Source: Haliotis asinina (lineage: Eukaryota; Mollusca; Gastropoda; Lepetellida; Haliotidae). Taken from it: DNA of 64,000 bases. The notes under the pieces are model-generated. The model made no database searches and had not been told where the DNA came from. It saw only the letters and a list, made by a program, of their open reading frames with translations. Each line of letters opens with the position of its first letter. Within the stretch, counting starts at the first letter, position 1. The stretch spans positions 35,861,253 to 35,925,252 of the forward strand of contig NC_090290.1 in assembly GCF_037392515.1 (NCBI RefSeq), given 5' to 3'. This document shows, in pieces, positions 45,796 through 55,842 of the stretch. A program made the position numbers and the translations under genes.

Positions 45796-46243
45796 CTGAT
45801 TGAGTGAGATGGGTTTTACACAGCATTAGCCGTATTCTAGCCATATCATGGCAGAGGACACAGGAAATGGACTTCACACATTGTGCCCATGTGGAGAATC
45901 GAACTCGGGCCTTTGGTTTGACAAGTGAACACTGTAACCGCTGGAGACCCGTGAAGGTCCCAGGGTAGAATAGGGCCTTCAGCAACCCATGCTTGCCATA
46001 AAAGGCGACTATGCTTGTCGTAAGAGGCAACTAATGGGAAGGGGTGGTCAGGCTTGCTGACTTGGTTGATACATGTCATCGGTTCCCAATTGCGCAGATC
46101 GATGCTCATGTTGTTGATCACTGGATTGTCTGGTCCAGATTTGATTATTTACAGACTGCCGCCATTCAGCTGGAATATTGCTGAGTGCAGTGTAAAACTA
46201 AACTCACTCACTCACTCACTTTAACCACTGGACTACCCAATAT
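45796..46243 (-). repeat. tRNA-like SINE (family B), - orientation, interrupted by a family A repeat
   Basis: The reverse SINE runs 45796-45951 and resumes at about 46219-46243. The box A complement appears on both sides of the insert (CTGTAACCGCTGGAG and CTTTAACCACTGGAC), which looks like a target duplication of about 15 bp. Confidence 0.75.
45952..46218 (+). repeat. SINE-like repeat (family A), nearly full, nested
   Basis: GTGAAGGTCCCAGGGTAGAA to the CTCACTCACTCACT tail. Inserted in the opposite orientation to its host SINE. Confidence 0.88.
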
Positions 46244-46387
46244 CATGAGAAGTAGGGATGAATGTGTAGCATAACAGCACATTTATCATAATGAAAGGAG
46301 TATGGGGGTAATTGAGTGATTAAAGTGTTTGATAATCATGCTGAAATAGGTTTGATTTCCCAAGCATGTGTAAATTTCTAACCCACA

Positions 46388-46510
46388 GAAGGGGCGGTGA
46401 GGTGGCCTACTGGTTAAGGTATCCACTAATTACCCTGATGACCTGGGTTCAATTCCCCACATGGGTACAATGTCTGAACCCCATTATTGGTGTACCTCGC
46501 CATGATATTT
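46388..46510 (+). repeat. tRNA-like SINE (family B), 3' truncated
   Basis: GGGGCGGTGAGGTGGCCTAC start and box B-like GGGTTCAATTCCCC. Confidence 0.8.
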
Positions 46511-46527
46511 TGGAGATAAATATTTTG

Positions 46528-46760
46528 GGAAATCAGAGGTATATAACAAAATTATAATAGCTCTAAATTTGATTTAAAACCGAACACATAGCGTGGGGTT
46601 TAAAGTACAAAATTTAGAGCTGTTATAATTTTGTTACATACCACTGATTTTCCAACACAATACGTTTATCTCCATTCTGCCATTACCATGTTACTCAGAT
46701 TTTAAACAAATACTTAACGTGTTGGAAAATCAGAGGTATATAACGTGATTATATACCTCT
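46528..46760. mobile_element. Foldback element with about 40-bp arms
   Basis: AAATCAGAGGTATATAACAA and onward to about 46575 is answered in reverse at 46607-46653 (TTGTTACATACCACTGATTT). A further copy of the arm lies at 46724-46757. The RNA or single strand would form a long hairpin. Confidence 0.7.
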
Positions 46761-46957
46761 GAATGACTTAACCAATCACATTCCAGTATGTACTGAGGTC
46801 ATGGTAGAATGCTGGAATATTCCTCACTCACTCACTAACCGATCGTAACTTATGAAAGGATTTTTACTCCAAATCCAAGATCTACATTATGTAAGTAATG
46901 TGATGTAACTAATATAGCCAGTTACCTCTTTCCCTTCGCTTCACATTTAGACAGGAA

Positions 46958-47106
46958 TGGGCGGAGGGTATCCTAGTGGTAATAGCATCCAAGCTGAAGA
47001 CCCGGGTTTGATTCTCCACATGGGTTCAGTGTTTGATGCCCATTTCTGGTGTCCCTTGCTGTGATATTGCTAAAAGTGTCTTAAAACCACGCTCACTCAC
47101 TCACCC
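46958..47106 (+). repeat. tRNA-like SINE (family B), + orientation
   Basis: Box B-like GGGTTTGATTCTCC, body and a CTCACTCACTCACCC tail. Confidence 0.82.
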
Positions 47107-47527
47107 ACTGAAGACTTGAAGGTATTGAAAGCCTTTGCACCATTCTGAATCAAACTGATCATTTCACTACTGTCACCATCAAGTATTGTGGGAGATCTTT
47201 TCAGCTATCTTTTTGTTTGTTATATGCTTTACAAGGAAATCTGGAATGTTTCATCTTCAAATTGTAGAATCAGAATGTATCCCTAAACAGTTGTATTGAT
47301 CTGTTGAAAGAAAATGGATTTGATGTGTTGTGGACTTACCCTCTTCTTTGAAAGCATTACTTTGATTCATAATCTTCCCACTGGATCTGATTTTATGTGA
47401 ACTGTAAAATAACAAACATATCCAGTAATAAGTGTTTTGTCTCATTTTGTGTACCTTTTTCTAAAATGTTATCCCAGGATAAATCAGTACATCTTGTGCT
47501 GAATTATACTTTGTTCAGTGTCATATA

Positions 47528-47650
47528 TACTAAACAGCAAAAGAAATGCAACGTCTTTTCTCACATTTCTAAATAGGAGACATAATCTCCTGAACGCTTA
47601 CTTTATGAGGTTTCATTTTTCAAAACTGGCATTTATTTTGCTGTTCAGTA
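47528..47650. mobile_element. 123-bp MITE with TA target duplication
   Basis: TACTAAACAGCAAAAG at the left and TTTTGCTGTTCAGTA at the right, flanked by TA (47526-47527, 47651-47652). Tc1/mariner type by ends. Confidence 0.78.
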
Positions 47651-48175
47651 TAGTTTAAACTTACAGTATTTTTATACTTTCATGCTGAATAGGTCCGCAC
47701 TGTGAAACTGCAGAATGGAAAGACATGTTGTATCAGAAAATTCACCTTAGTGAAAGAGTCAGATTGATGTATTAGAATGGATTGAATAGATTGTGTAATC
47801 CCAGAAATCCACACTAATCATGATCTCATCTTGAATGTGTGTCTTGTATTGCATTCGTTAATACCCTATGTAGGTTAGAATCAGTCTCCAGCAGCTGACA
47901 GAGAAATAACTATACCGATAGTTGATTGCAGCATACTCTAGCGATAGCGATAATACTGTTGTTAGTGTGTTCCCAAACAACATTTGGGAAACTATTGATA
48001 GTCACACATACAATCAGTGAATCAATAGTTTTTCATTTCTACCATCGAGAAACTGATAATTGGTGTTGGGGATTCAACACTTACAGTCCATCGATAGTTT
48101 GATGTATTGTTAGAGACTGACTTTGATCAGGAATTGTATTCTGGTATTGTGTATGTATGTCTTGTAGAGCACTCG

Positions 48176-48378
48176 TTCTTAACCTGGGAACATCCATGTT
48201 TGAATTTGCCTTCGACAACCATGGTCCTCATAAGAGGTGATTCAGATGGTCAGATGAATCGTATCATGTACAGCCCAGTTGTATCAATACTCACGATGTC
48301 AAACACTGGATTATCTTGTCCAGACTTGCTTATTAACAGACCAATTGTTGTTGGGAGTGAATGTAAACAACAGTGAGA
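48176..48378 (+). repeat. SINE-like repeat (family A), degenerate
   Basis: Retains GGTCCTCATAAGAGGTGATT and CACTGGATTATCTTGTCCAG; the tail is lost. Confidence 0.6.
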
Positions 48379-48714
48379 CAAATTATCCTGAGGTACCTAC
48401 AGATCATGAAAAAATGAAATATTTTGGCTAACCATCAACCAATATGGTCAGGTATTGTAGTCTGTCTTAGACCCTGATCTACATTTTTTTCCTTTCTGCT
48501 AACACTTCCTGGAACACAAAGGTCCTAAATGAAGCAAATCTAGGTTTTCTCAGGCTTTGAATCTTGCTTGGGTTTCTTTTCAGTTCAGTGAAGTTGTTTG
48601 TATTAATCAAAATTATACATTTTGGGGAATTAAACTTTAGTCCAGCAGCTGTGAGTACATGCACAATGTCCAAGGTTATCCTGGTACATTTAGGATTTTC
48701 TGGTGATGGGCACT

Positions 48715-49520
48715 GGTAGAGTTAGATGACCTGTACTGCCATGCTCTTGACTGTGCGTAGAGTGAGATGACCTGTACCACCAAGCTCTTGACTGTTGATA
48801 GCATTAGATGATGTGTACCACCATGGTCTTGACTGTTGATAGCGTTAGATGACATGTACCACCCATTCTCTTCCCACAGAGGTTACTTGTCATATCTTCC
48901 AACGAAACTCTCTTCTGATACGGCCATATTTCGCGATTCTCATAAAATCCCCTAGCGGCAAAAAATGGCAGCAGATTTATCTCCCTTTTTTCTATCCAAT
49001 CGGAACACGTGTTACATCGATTTAGATTCAACTTGACAAATGCAAGCAATGTGGAGAAACAAAAATGACAAGACTGACTTCTGTGTAGGAGAAACATTCG
49101 AGTATCGTGCTTGGGAAGAGGTTCTAGTTTTCACGATGCATCCGGAAATTACCGAGATCTTTTGAACGATCACTTTTGAAACAGGGTCGCTGATTGCACT
49201 ACTAAATCTGATTGCCTCCAATCACGAGTCTTGAACACTCGCACCATGAAAGGGTCATATTAGAACAGAGGTTACGTAGGAAGATGTGACAAGTAACCAC
49301 TGTGGGAACAGAATGTGTACCACCATGCTCTTGACTGATGATAGCGTTAGATGATGTGTACCACCATGGTTTGACTATTGATAGCTTTAGATGACCTGTA
49401 CTGACATGCTCTTGACTGTTGACAGAGTTAAATGACCTGTACTGTCATGATCTTGACGGTTGGTAGAGTTAGATGACCAATACCGGCCATGCTTTTGGCT
49501 GTTTGTAGAGTTAGGTAGGA
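48715..49520 (+). repeat. 41-bp minisatellite split by a MITE
   Basis: Units of GTTAGATGACCTGTACCACC / ATGCTCTTGACTGTTGATAG occur at 48715-48862 and continue at 49316-49520. About nine units in all. Confidence 0.85.
48863..49315. mobile_element. MITE with about 37-bp inverted ends and 8-bp target duplication
   Basis: Left TTCCCACAGAGGTTACTTGT and right ACAAGTAACCACTGTGGGAA are inverted copies, extending through CATTCT / AGAATG and CATATCTTCC / GGAAGATGTG. TGTACCAC stands on both sides (48855-48862 and 49316-49323). 8-bp duplication suggests hAT or P type. No transposase. Confidence 0.85.
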
Positions 49521-49544
49521 AGTAACATTATGGCGCCAACAAAC

Positions 49545-49770
49545 AGATAGAATTTTATTTATGTTGACGTTTGTCAGGAGTAGTAAGGAATGCTGACCAT
49601 GACTTCCAGGGATTTGACGTTTGTCAGGAGGAGTAAGGAATGCAGACCATGACTTCCAGGGATTTGACATTTGTCAGGAGGAGTAAGGAATGCAGACCAT
49701 GACTTCCAGGGAAAAGACGTTTGTCAGGAGGAGTAAGGAATGCTGACCATGACTTCCAGGGATTTTTAGT
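49545..49770 (+). repeat. About 52-bp tandem repeat, four units
   Basis: GACGTTTGTCAGGAGGAGTA followed by AGGAATGCAGACCATGACTT and CCAGGGATTT, almost identical in the four units. Confidence 0.9.
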
Positions 49771-49989
49771 CGACAGGTTCCTTTTATAACTTCACCATGA
49801 TTTCATCAAGGTTAGCACATTGTTCCATTTATCTGCCAAATTTGAAAATTATCTGTAGGACATTTTGGATAATAGTCTGTGAATGTCGAGCAAGTGAACT
49901 GAGTTGAATGTAGTGCGGGGGAAGACAGTAGTTATAGGCTATGCAGTAGTTAGGTTCACAAACCATTGTAGTGATCATATGTTACGTGT

Positions 49990-50145
49990 AGGATTACACT
50001 TTGTTAGTTAATTACAGATTCTAGTACTTATGTTGGGTTTAGACCAGTCCGGGAATTGAACCCACATCCTCAAAATTCTGGATGGGACTCAATCCAACAA
50101 GTGCACCATTATCTGTACTTTGTGAGAAAGTGTAATTCTAGATAC
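49990..50145 (-). repeat. Foldback repeat with tRNA-like centre (family C)
   Basis: The arm GGATTACACTTTGTTAG is answered by TTTGTGAGAAAGTGTAATTC. Between them lies the complement of a box B-like core (GGGAATTGAACCCACATCC). Confidence 0.6.
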
Positions 50146-51112
50146 AACCTGTGACATTTGACAGCATTGTGTAATCATTAATGTTTTTCTATGAGGTGGG
50201 ACACTAAATCATGTTATTAAACTAAAGCTGAGGGTTTTAAACTTGGGGTATTGCAAGTTAGATCTAGTTACATTTGTGTATTCAGCATTGCAAGGCTTTT
50301 TCCTCAATTGTAATAAACAGTAAAATTTTAGTTTTCACTGACCTGTGTTTGTGAACATTTTATTTAGATCTTGTAAGATTAAAAACTGACTTGTCTAAGG
50401 TTTACAGTGGTATTTTTAGTTGTTTAAGTCTGAAGAATATACCACATGTAGATTCTCATTCTTGAAAAGGACTGTCCCTGTACATATTTGTGACATTGTA
50501 ATTTGTTTTATTTTAATTGTCAACACTCTATTACTTGTTGTCAAAAGTCATATTACAACTTCAGCAGTTACGTTCCTGTTGTCAAGAATTTTATTACAAC
50601 TGTCCTCTGTTGTTTTCCTGTTATCAGCAGCAAGTATGTTTTAGTCTGTCTCATCAATTGCATTCAACACATATAGCAATGTTTTTTTCCATGGGAATCA
50701 CTTCAGCAGCTTTGTGAGGTACATGCACAGAGTATCACTTGACATGAAAGTATTTCCCTTTGCTTCTAATAACGAAGAAGTTACAGAAACTGATGTTTTT
50801 GTTTTGGATTTTTTTTTTGTTGTTGTTGGTTTAATGTATATATTCTTCAGTGTACTATAATGATGACAAGAACATATTTCAGCTGTAATGGAGAGGCCAC
50901 TGATTGATATTATACAGGTTAGGGTTTTGTATTCATTTCACAGTCAATTTAAACCTTTTGTTCTCTGGACCTTCATGTATTCTTTATTGATGGATAAATA
51001 CGCTAATGATCGTTATCATTGATCTGTTTTAATGTGAAAATGCTTAATGTAGAGGTGTTCAAGTCCCATACTTCAAAACTAAGATTTTTGCCACAAAAGT
51101 ACTTTTTGACGC
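50146..51112. other. Intergenic DNA, nothing recognised
   Basis: AT-rich with short open frames. A 36-base segment bounded by AG and GT at about 50882-50917 was considered as an exon and not kept. Confidence 0.4.
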
Positions 51113-51510
51113 GAGTGAGTGAGTTAAATTTTACGCTGCAGCAGTATATATCATGGCAGGGGACAAAAGAAATGAGCTTCGCACACGGTACCTATGTGGG
51201 GAATCAAAATCTGAGACTTTCTACGTATTTTGTTGTACAATTTTACTCCAAAAGAGGCCCTGTCAAGGTTATGTGGTGTGTGTAGCTTCTCTTTAGAGGA
51301 TGTTTTACATGTAACCATCTGTACGCAGGTGTCTTCTGTTATAACTGAGTGAGTGAAATGGGTTTTACACCTCTTATAGCAATTTTCCAGCAGTATCATT
51401 GCAAGGAACACTAGAAATGGGCTTCACACATTGTAGTAAGGTGGGGAATTGAAACTAGGCCTTAAGCGTAATGAGCGAATACTTTAACCACTGGTCGGCT
51501 GAACTGTTTT
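51113..51510 (-). repeat. Two tRNA-like SINEs (family B), both - orientation
   Basis: 51113-51235 and 51343-51510 each start with GTGAGTGA and the complement of the 3' module. The second keeps TTTAACCACTGGTCGGCT, the box A complement. Confidence 0.78.
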
Positions 51511-53289
51511 TGACCTGTAAGGATTTAATGGCACATCCTATCTTTCTGATAAGAATAGGTATTTAATGGCAGTACAGATGTTTGGAGTGGAGATCTGGAT
51601 TTGATTTAGAACATTTATTTCACAGTACTAGTAAGTTTCATGAATATTGTCAGCTGTATGTGTTGAATGCAGTGTCAATGAAATCGAACCCTTACAGTAC
51701 TTTATACGAATATGTTATCATGGATTGACCACTGATTTACATTGTCTGTCTGTGTGATTTATGTCATTTTATATAAGCTGTAATATCAAGCTATCATTAA
51801 ATCGATACACAGTGTAATACAGTGTACATGTAAACAATGAACAGATGTCGTTTTCTGCAATTCAGCTACAGTGTGCAATCTCAAGTCTTGATTGATGCGA
51901 TGATCACTTATTAGATTTGTTTTATTTACAGATATGTAGTCGATGTTAAGCAAGGTTTTATTTTTATCAATAAAAGTATAAAGACCATGTATTTTGTATT
52001 TTTTTAAGATTGAGGAAAGGTTGATGCTGCATGTCTGTCTGTTCCGAATATGCCTTGGTGATGCCTCGTAATTTTTGTTAATAATAATGGTGATGATAAT
52101 AAATGCAGAAAGCTGCAGTGTTGGGGAGTCTACATATTCTCCAGGAAGTTCTCTGTTAGTTCGACTTGGCAGGGTTTCCTGGGACAAGTCCTATTTGTTG
52201 TCTTGGCTGTGTGTGGAGGGGGAAAGGGCCCTGAGCTGTATATGAACCTTACAGCCCTGGTTATGCCATGATCACCCGAACCCTCTCTGCTGCTTACTAC
52301 TTTTAATCTGTACAAAATATTAATAATGATATGTCCATTTACATTTAGCGTCAAACTCTACACCAGGTATGCTCATAGTGCTGACAGTCAATAGCACATC
52401 CTTATCCTGGATAACCCAGGCCACCTTTTGGGCATTAGACTTATTACTTATCCCACTGGGTACCCATTTTCTGCTGGGTGAACAGAGGCAATTTTGAACA
52501 AACTCACATGCCTAAGGTGAAACCACATTTGTCACATGTTCTTCATTGTGGTTGCAGTCAAAAGGGACATAGGACATAGGGACAGAGATTTTTAAATAAA
52601 CAACACTGAGACACTCTGATATGTTTGTGACATTTAGGATTAGAACTACTGCAAAAACTTGTAATAAATTTCTTGTAATCTTACTGTTTTTTAAATGTTT
52701 GGCCCTTTCGATGTAAGTCTACGGCCCTTTTGACTTACGTCTATGGGCCTCTTGATGTTCCTTTGGCCCTTTTGACTTACCTCTTGACGTTCCGTTGGCA
52801 ATTTTGACTTACTTCTTGACGTTCCTTTGGCCCTTTTGACTTTTTTCAATTTTGGCCCTTTTGTCCTTTGGCCCTTTTAACCTGTCCTCCTTCATTGTTA
52901 GGGTGGACTGAATTGGTAAACAAGCAACGCATTAATTGCTTATCTGAATACTGCACTGAGGCCACACTTGTACACTCCAGAAAATCAGAAATACAGAAAC
53001 GTACCTTAGGATGATTCCATTCCGCATAATGTCCGATGTTTAGGGTACGTACGTTTCTGAATTTTGTCTGTATACAGAAACGTAGCTCGGGTAAGTATCT
53101 GACAGGACACAGAAGTTTATTCAGTATTTCAGGCCATAGTACCTGTGCCGACAAGGACCGTTTCAGCAGTTCTCAGTTAGTATTTTCACTTTCGAACATC
53201 AGGTTGAAGACGACATCCCTAACGATAGCTACAGATTAAACCGACTCCACCAATAACTGTGATTTACTGGCCTTGTCAGTCAGTGAGTG
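51511..53289. other. Intergenic DNA; degenerate GGCCCTTTTGAC repeat at 52700-52885
   Basis: The only structure seen is a run of GGCCCTTTTGACTTAC / CTTGACGTTCCTTTGG motifs and an inverted pair of ACGTTTCTG / CAGAAACGT near 53050-53085, followed by GTAAGTATC at 53092. The last could be a non-coding first exon of CCDC148, but nothing proves it. Confidence 0.35.
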
Positions 53290-53415
53290 TGCGCAGATCG
53301 ACGTTCATGCTGTTGATCACTGGATTTCTGGTCCAGACTCGATTATTTATAAACAGCCGCCATATAGACGGAATATTGCCGGGTGCGGCGTAAAACTAAT
53401 ACATTCTCTCACTCT
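53290..53415 (+). repeat. SINE-like repeat (family A), 3' half
   Basis: GCGCAGATCGACGTTCATGC to GGGTGCGGCGTAAAACTAAT. Confidence 0.75.
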
Positions 53416-53418
53416 TAA

Positions 53419-53562
53419 GTGAGTGAGTTTGTTTTTACGCGGCCTTTAGCAACAGTCCAGCAATATCATGGCTGACGACACCAGAAATGGGATTCACACA
53501 TTGTACCCATGTGGGAATTCACACTCGGATCTTCGGCGTTTTTATCATTACGTTACCCCTCA
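53419..53562 (-). repeat. tRNA-like SINE (family B), - orientation
   Basis: Starts AAGTGAGTGAGTTTGTTTTT, directly behind the family A half copy, so the two tails face each other. Confidence 0.78.
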
Positions 53563-53717
53563 TTATCTGCAAGATGATAAGACACGTTATTTTGCAATTT
53601 CTGCTCTAGGCACTGAGGCACTGTCATATGCAGTCACTCCCATATATACGTGCGGATTACTGTGTAAGAGAAATACTAGTCACAGAACATATACTAGTAC
53701 CTAACTGCTCACTGAAC

Positions 53718-53925
53718 GGACCCGGGGTAGAATTGGCAGAATTGGTCTTCAGCAATTAAGGGGATCGGGTGATCAGTCTCGGTGACGTGACTGACACATA
53801 TCATCGTATCCCAAGTCCGTAGAGTGATGTTCATGCTGTTGATCACTGGATTATTTACAGACCGCTACCATATTCTCACTAACTGGAATATTGCTCTGTC
53901 CGGCGTTAAGCAAGAAGCGCACAAA
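53718..53925 (+). repeat. SINE-like repeat (family A), internally shortened
   Basis: ACCCGGGGTAGAATTGGCAG start, TGTTGATCACTGGATTATTT core, and CCGGCGTTAAGCAAGAAGCG end. Confidence 0.7.
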
Positions 53926-53929
53926 CAAA

Positions 53930-55115
53930 TACGCCCGTGAACGTTAAACCCCATATTACCTTACCCCGCGTAAATGTACGATTCATACCAATAAAATACT
54001 TTATGGATGAAAACTTGAGTCAGTTAATTTGAAGTTTAACTTCAGATCTACGAAGATTTGGGTACAACTCCGCCAAAATTGTTTGTGTACAAATCAAAGA
54101 TTATACGTATTTCTTGTTGCAGATCCTACGGAAATCTAGACTTGTCAAATATACTCAGTAGAGTTATTTGGAAATGTTTGGATGCATTTCTGTCAGGGCC
54201 GTTGTGACTTTCAAGGCATTAAATTCATGGTAACTTGTATGTTGAGCACTTAAAGAGCACACTAAATCTAGCAGATATTCTGTTTGTTTGGCGTTTTAGA
54301 CGGTGATGAATAATAAGAAAAGTACAATACTCTATGGATGCCTATCTCATTACTTTTAAAATTTCATGTGCCAATCAATACTTATGGAGAAGGGCCTGTT
54401 TCCGAGACATGACCAGTGCGTCGTGTGGTGTTCCGAATGTTTCATTACCCATAATGCATCAGGCAACATGGCCAAATGTGTTGTTTACGTTCACGACAGG
54501 CCAGGCTAAACATTTCAATTTAATGTACTGGTATAATGTCAACGATGAAAACTGAAATGAAATGATGACAATACGAGGATGCTTCTTCACAATATTTCTG
54601 CGTAATATCGTTCTTATATTTTGTGAGTAAAAAACTAATTTATTACTCGGAAAGTTGTTTAGGATGAAAATCGAGACCCCACGAACTTCGTGGCGAATTG
54701 CCGAATACTTATCAGTGCACCTGACTTGCATTTTGTGTATTTTCACTCCGCAGTTTATATTCCTTCGAATTCCATCTGCTAAACAACTACCAAAATTTCG
54801 ATTGCATAATTTGGGTGGTTTTTTTTCTTAATAAAAATGAATGATAATTAAAAAACCCAAACGTCACTGAACTCCAGGTATGACATTTGTCATAAACACT
54901 GGTTTGTATTGCTGAAAATGATATGTCCTTGGTCCAACTTAAGTATTTTGATGGCTATCATGTTTTCGACCGTCAGTCACCAGTTATGACTTATGCATCA
55001 TTTCATCAAATAAACTGTATAAAGAAAGGTAAACCACTCTTAGATTGAATTTGTCTGTGGATACTTGTGGACAAGAGGATAACATGTGATACAAAGTGTT
55101 GTTTTTTTTTTTTGT
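53930..55115. other. Intergenic DNA, nothing recognised
   Basis: Relatively rich in CG compared with the flanks around 53930-54800. No coding with domain similarity. Confidence 0.35.
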
Positions 55116-55117
55116 TT

Positions 55118-55325
55118 GTTGTTTAATGCCACACTCAGCATGATTGCCACTATATGGACTAGACAATCCAGTGATCCACAGCATGAGGATTGACCTACTC
55201 AACCAGGATATAGTGATGTGTATCAACCAAGTCAGTGAGCCTGACCACCCTATTCTGTTTGTTCATTCATATGACAAAAATAGGTTGTTGAAGGCCAATT
55301 CTGACCTGGGTCTTCACAGGTTGTG
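55118..55325 (-). repeat. SINE-like repeat (family A), - orientation
   Basis: Complement of the 3' module at TTGTTTAATGCCACACTCAG, core at CAATCCAGTGATCCACAGCA, and 5' end at ACCTGGGTCTTCAC. The only clearly reversed family A copy in the window. Confidence 0.75.
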
Positions 55326-55486
55326 ATGAGTTAGTGAGATGAGGAGGAAGAAAATCTCATGATTATTTTGCTATTACCTAAAGCTAGTTGCAAGGAAATA
55401 AAGTGTCATGCTGTGGGAAGTACAGCTGCCAGAAAACAACTCAACTCATTTATTATGAAAATACATAATGCACAGAATATAACATA

Positions 55487-55612
55487 CAGTGCACTCTGTC
55501 TAACTCTAACCTTTAGGCATTGATCTGAAAAATTTCTGTGTAACTCGGACTGCTGTCTAATTCAGACTTTTCAGTTGGTCCCAAGCCGGTCCGAATTAGA
55601 CAGAGTGCAATG
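55487..55612. mobile_element. 126-bp pogo-type MITE with TA target duplication
   Basis: CAGTGCACTCTGTCTAA at the left and TTAGACAGAGTGCAATG at the right, TA on both sides (55485-55486 and 55613-55614). Confidence 0.8.
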
Positions 55613-55842
55613 TATACAGTTTTCAATTCTGTAACTGTGTTTTTAGCAAACTTGTTTATAACAAATTGACATTTGACAAACCTCCTTATTCTCGACCATT
55701 TGATGTATGTATTATGTCATTTTGAGTATAACTAAATGTGGATCCAAGCTATCCCCTTGCATTTTTTATAACTGTAGTTCTCTCACTGAATGCAGCAATA
55801 GCGATAGTACTCAGCTGACAACTATTTCTGTTTTCATTTCAG

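Noticed and set aside
50882-50917. 36-base candidate exon starting MERPLIDIIQ
   Set aside because: Bounded by AG and GT, but no partner exon or homology; short matches of this kind are expected by chance.
18219-53562. tRNA genes
   Set aside because: The box A and box B motifs belong to family B SINEs with a common body and CTCA tail; no cloverleaf with a proper acceptor stem was found.
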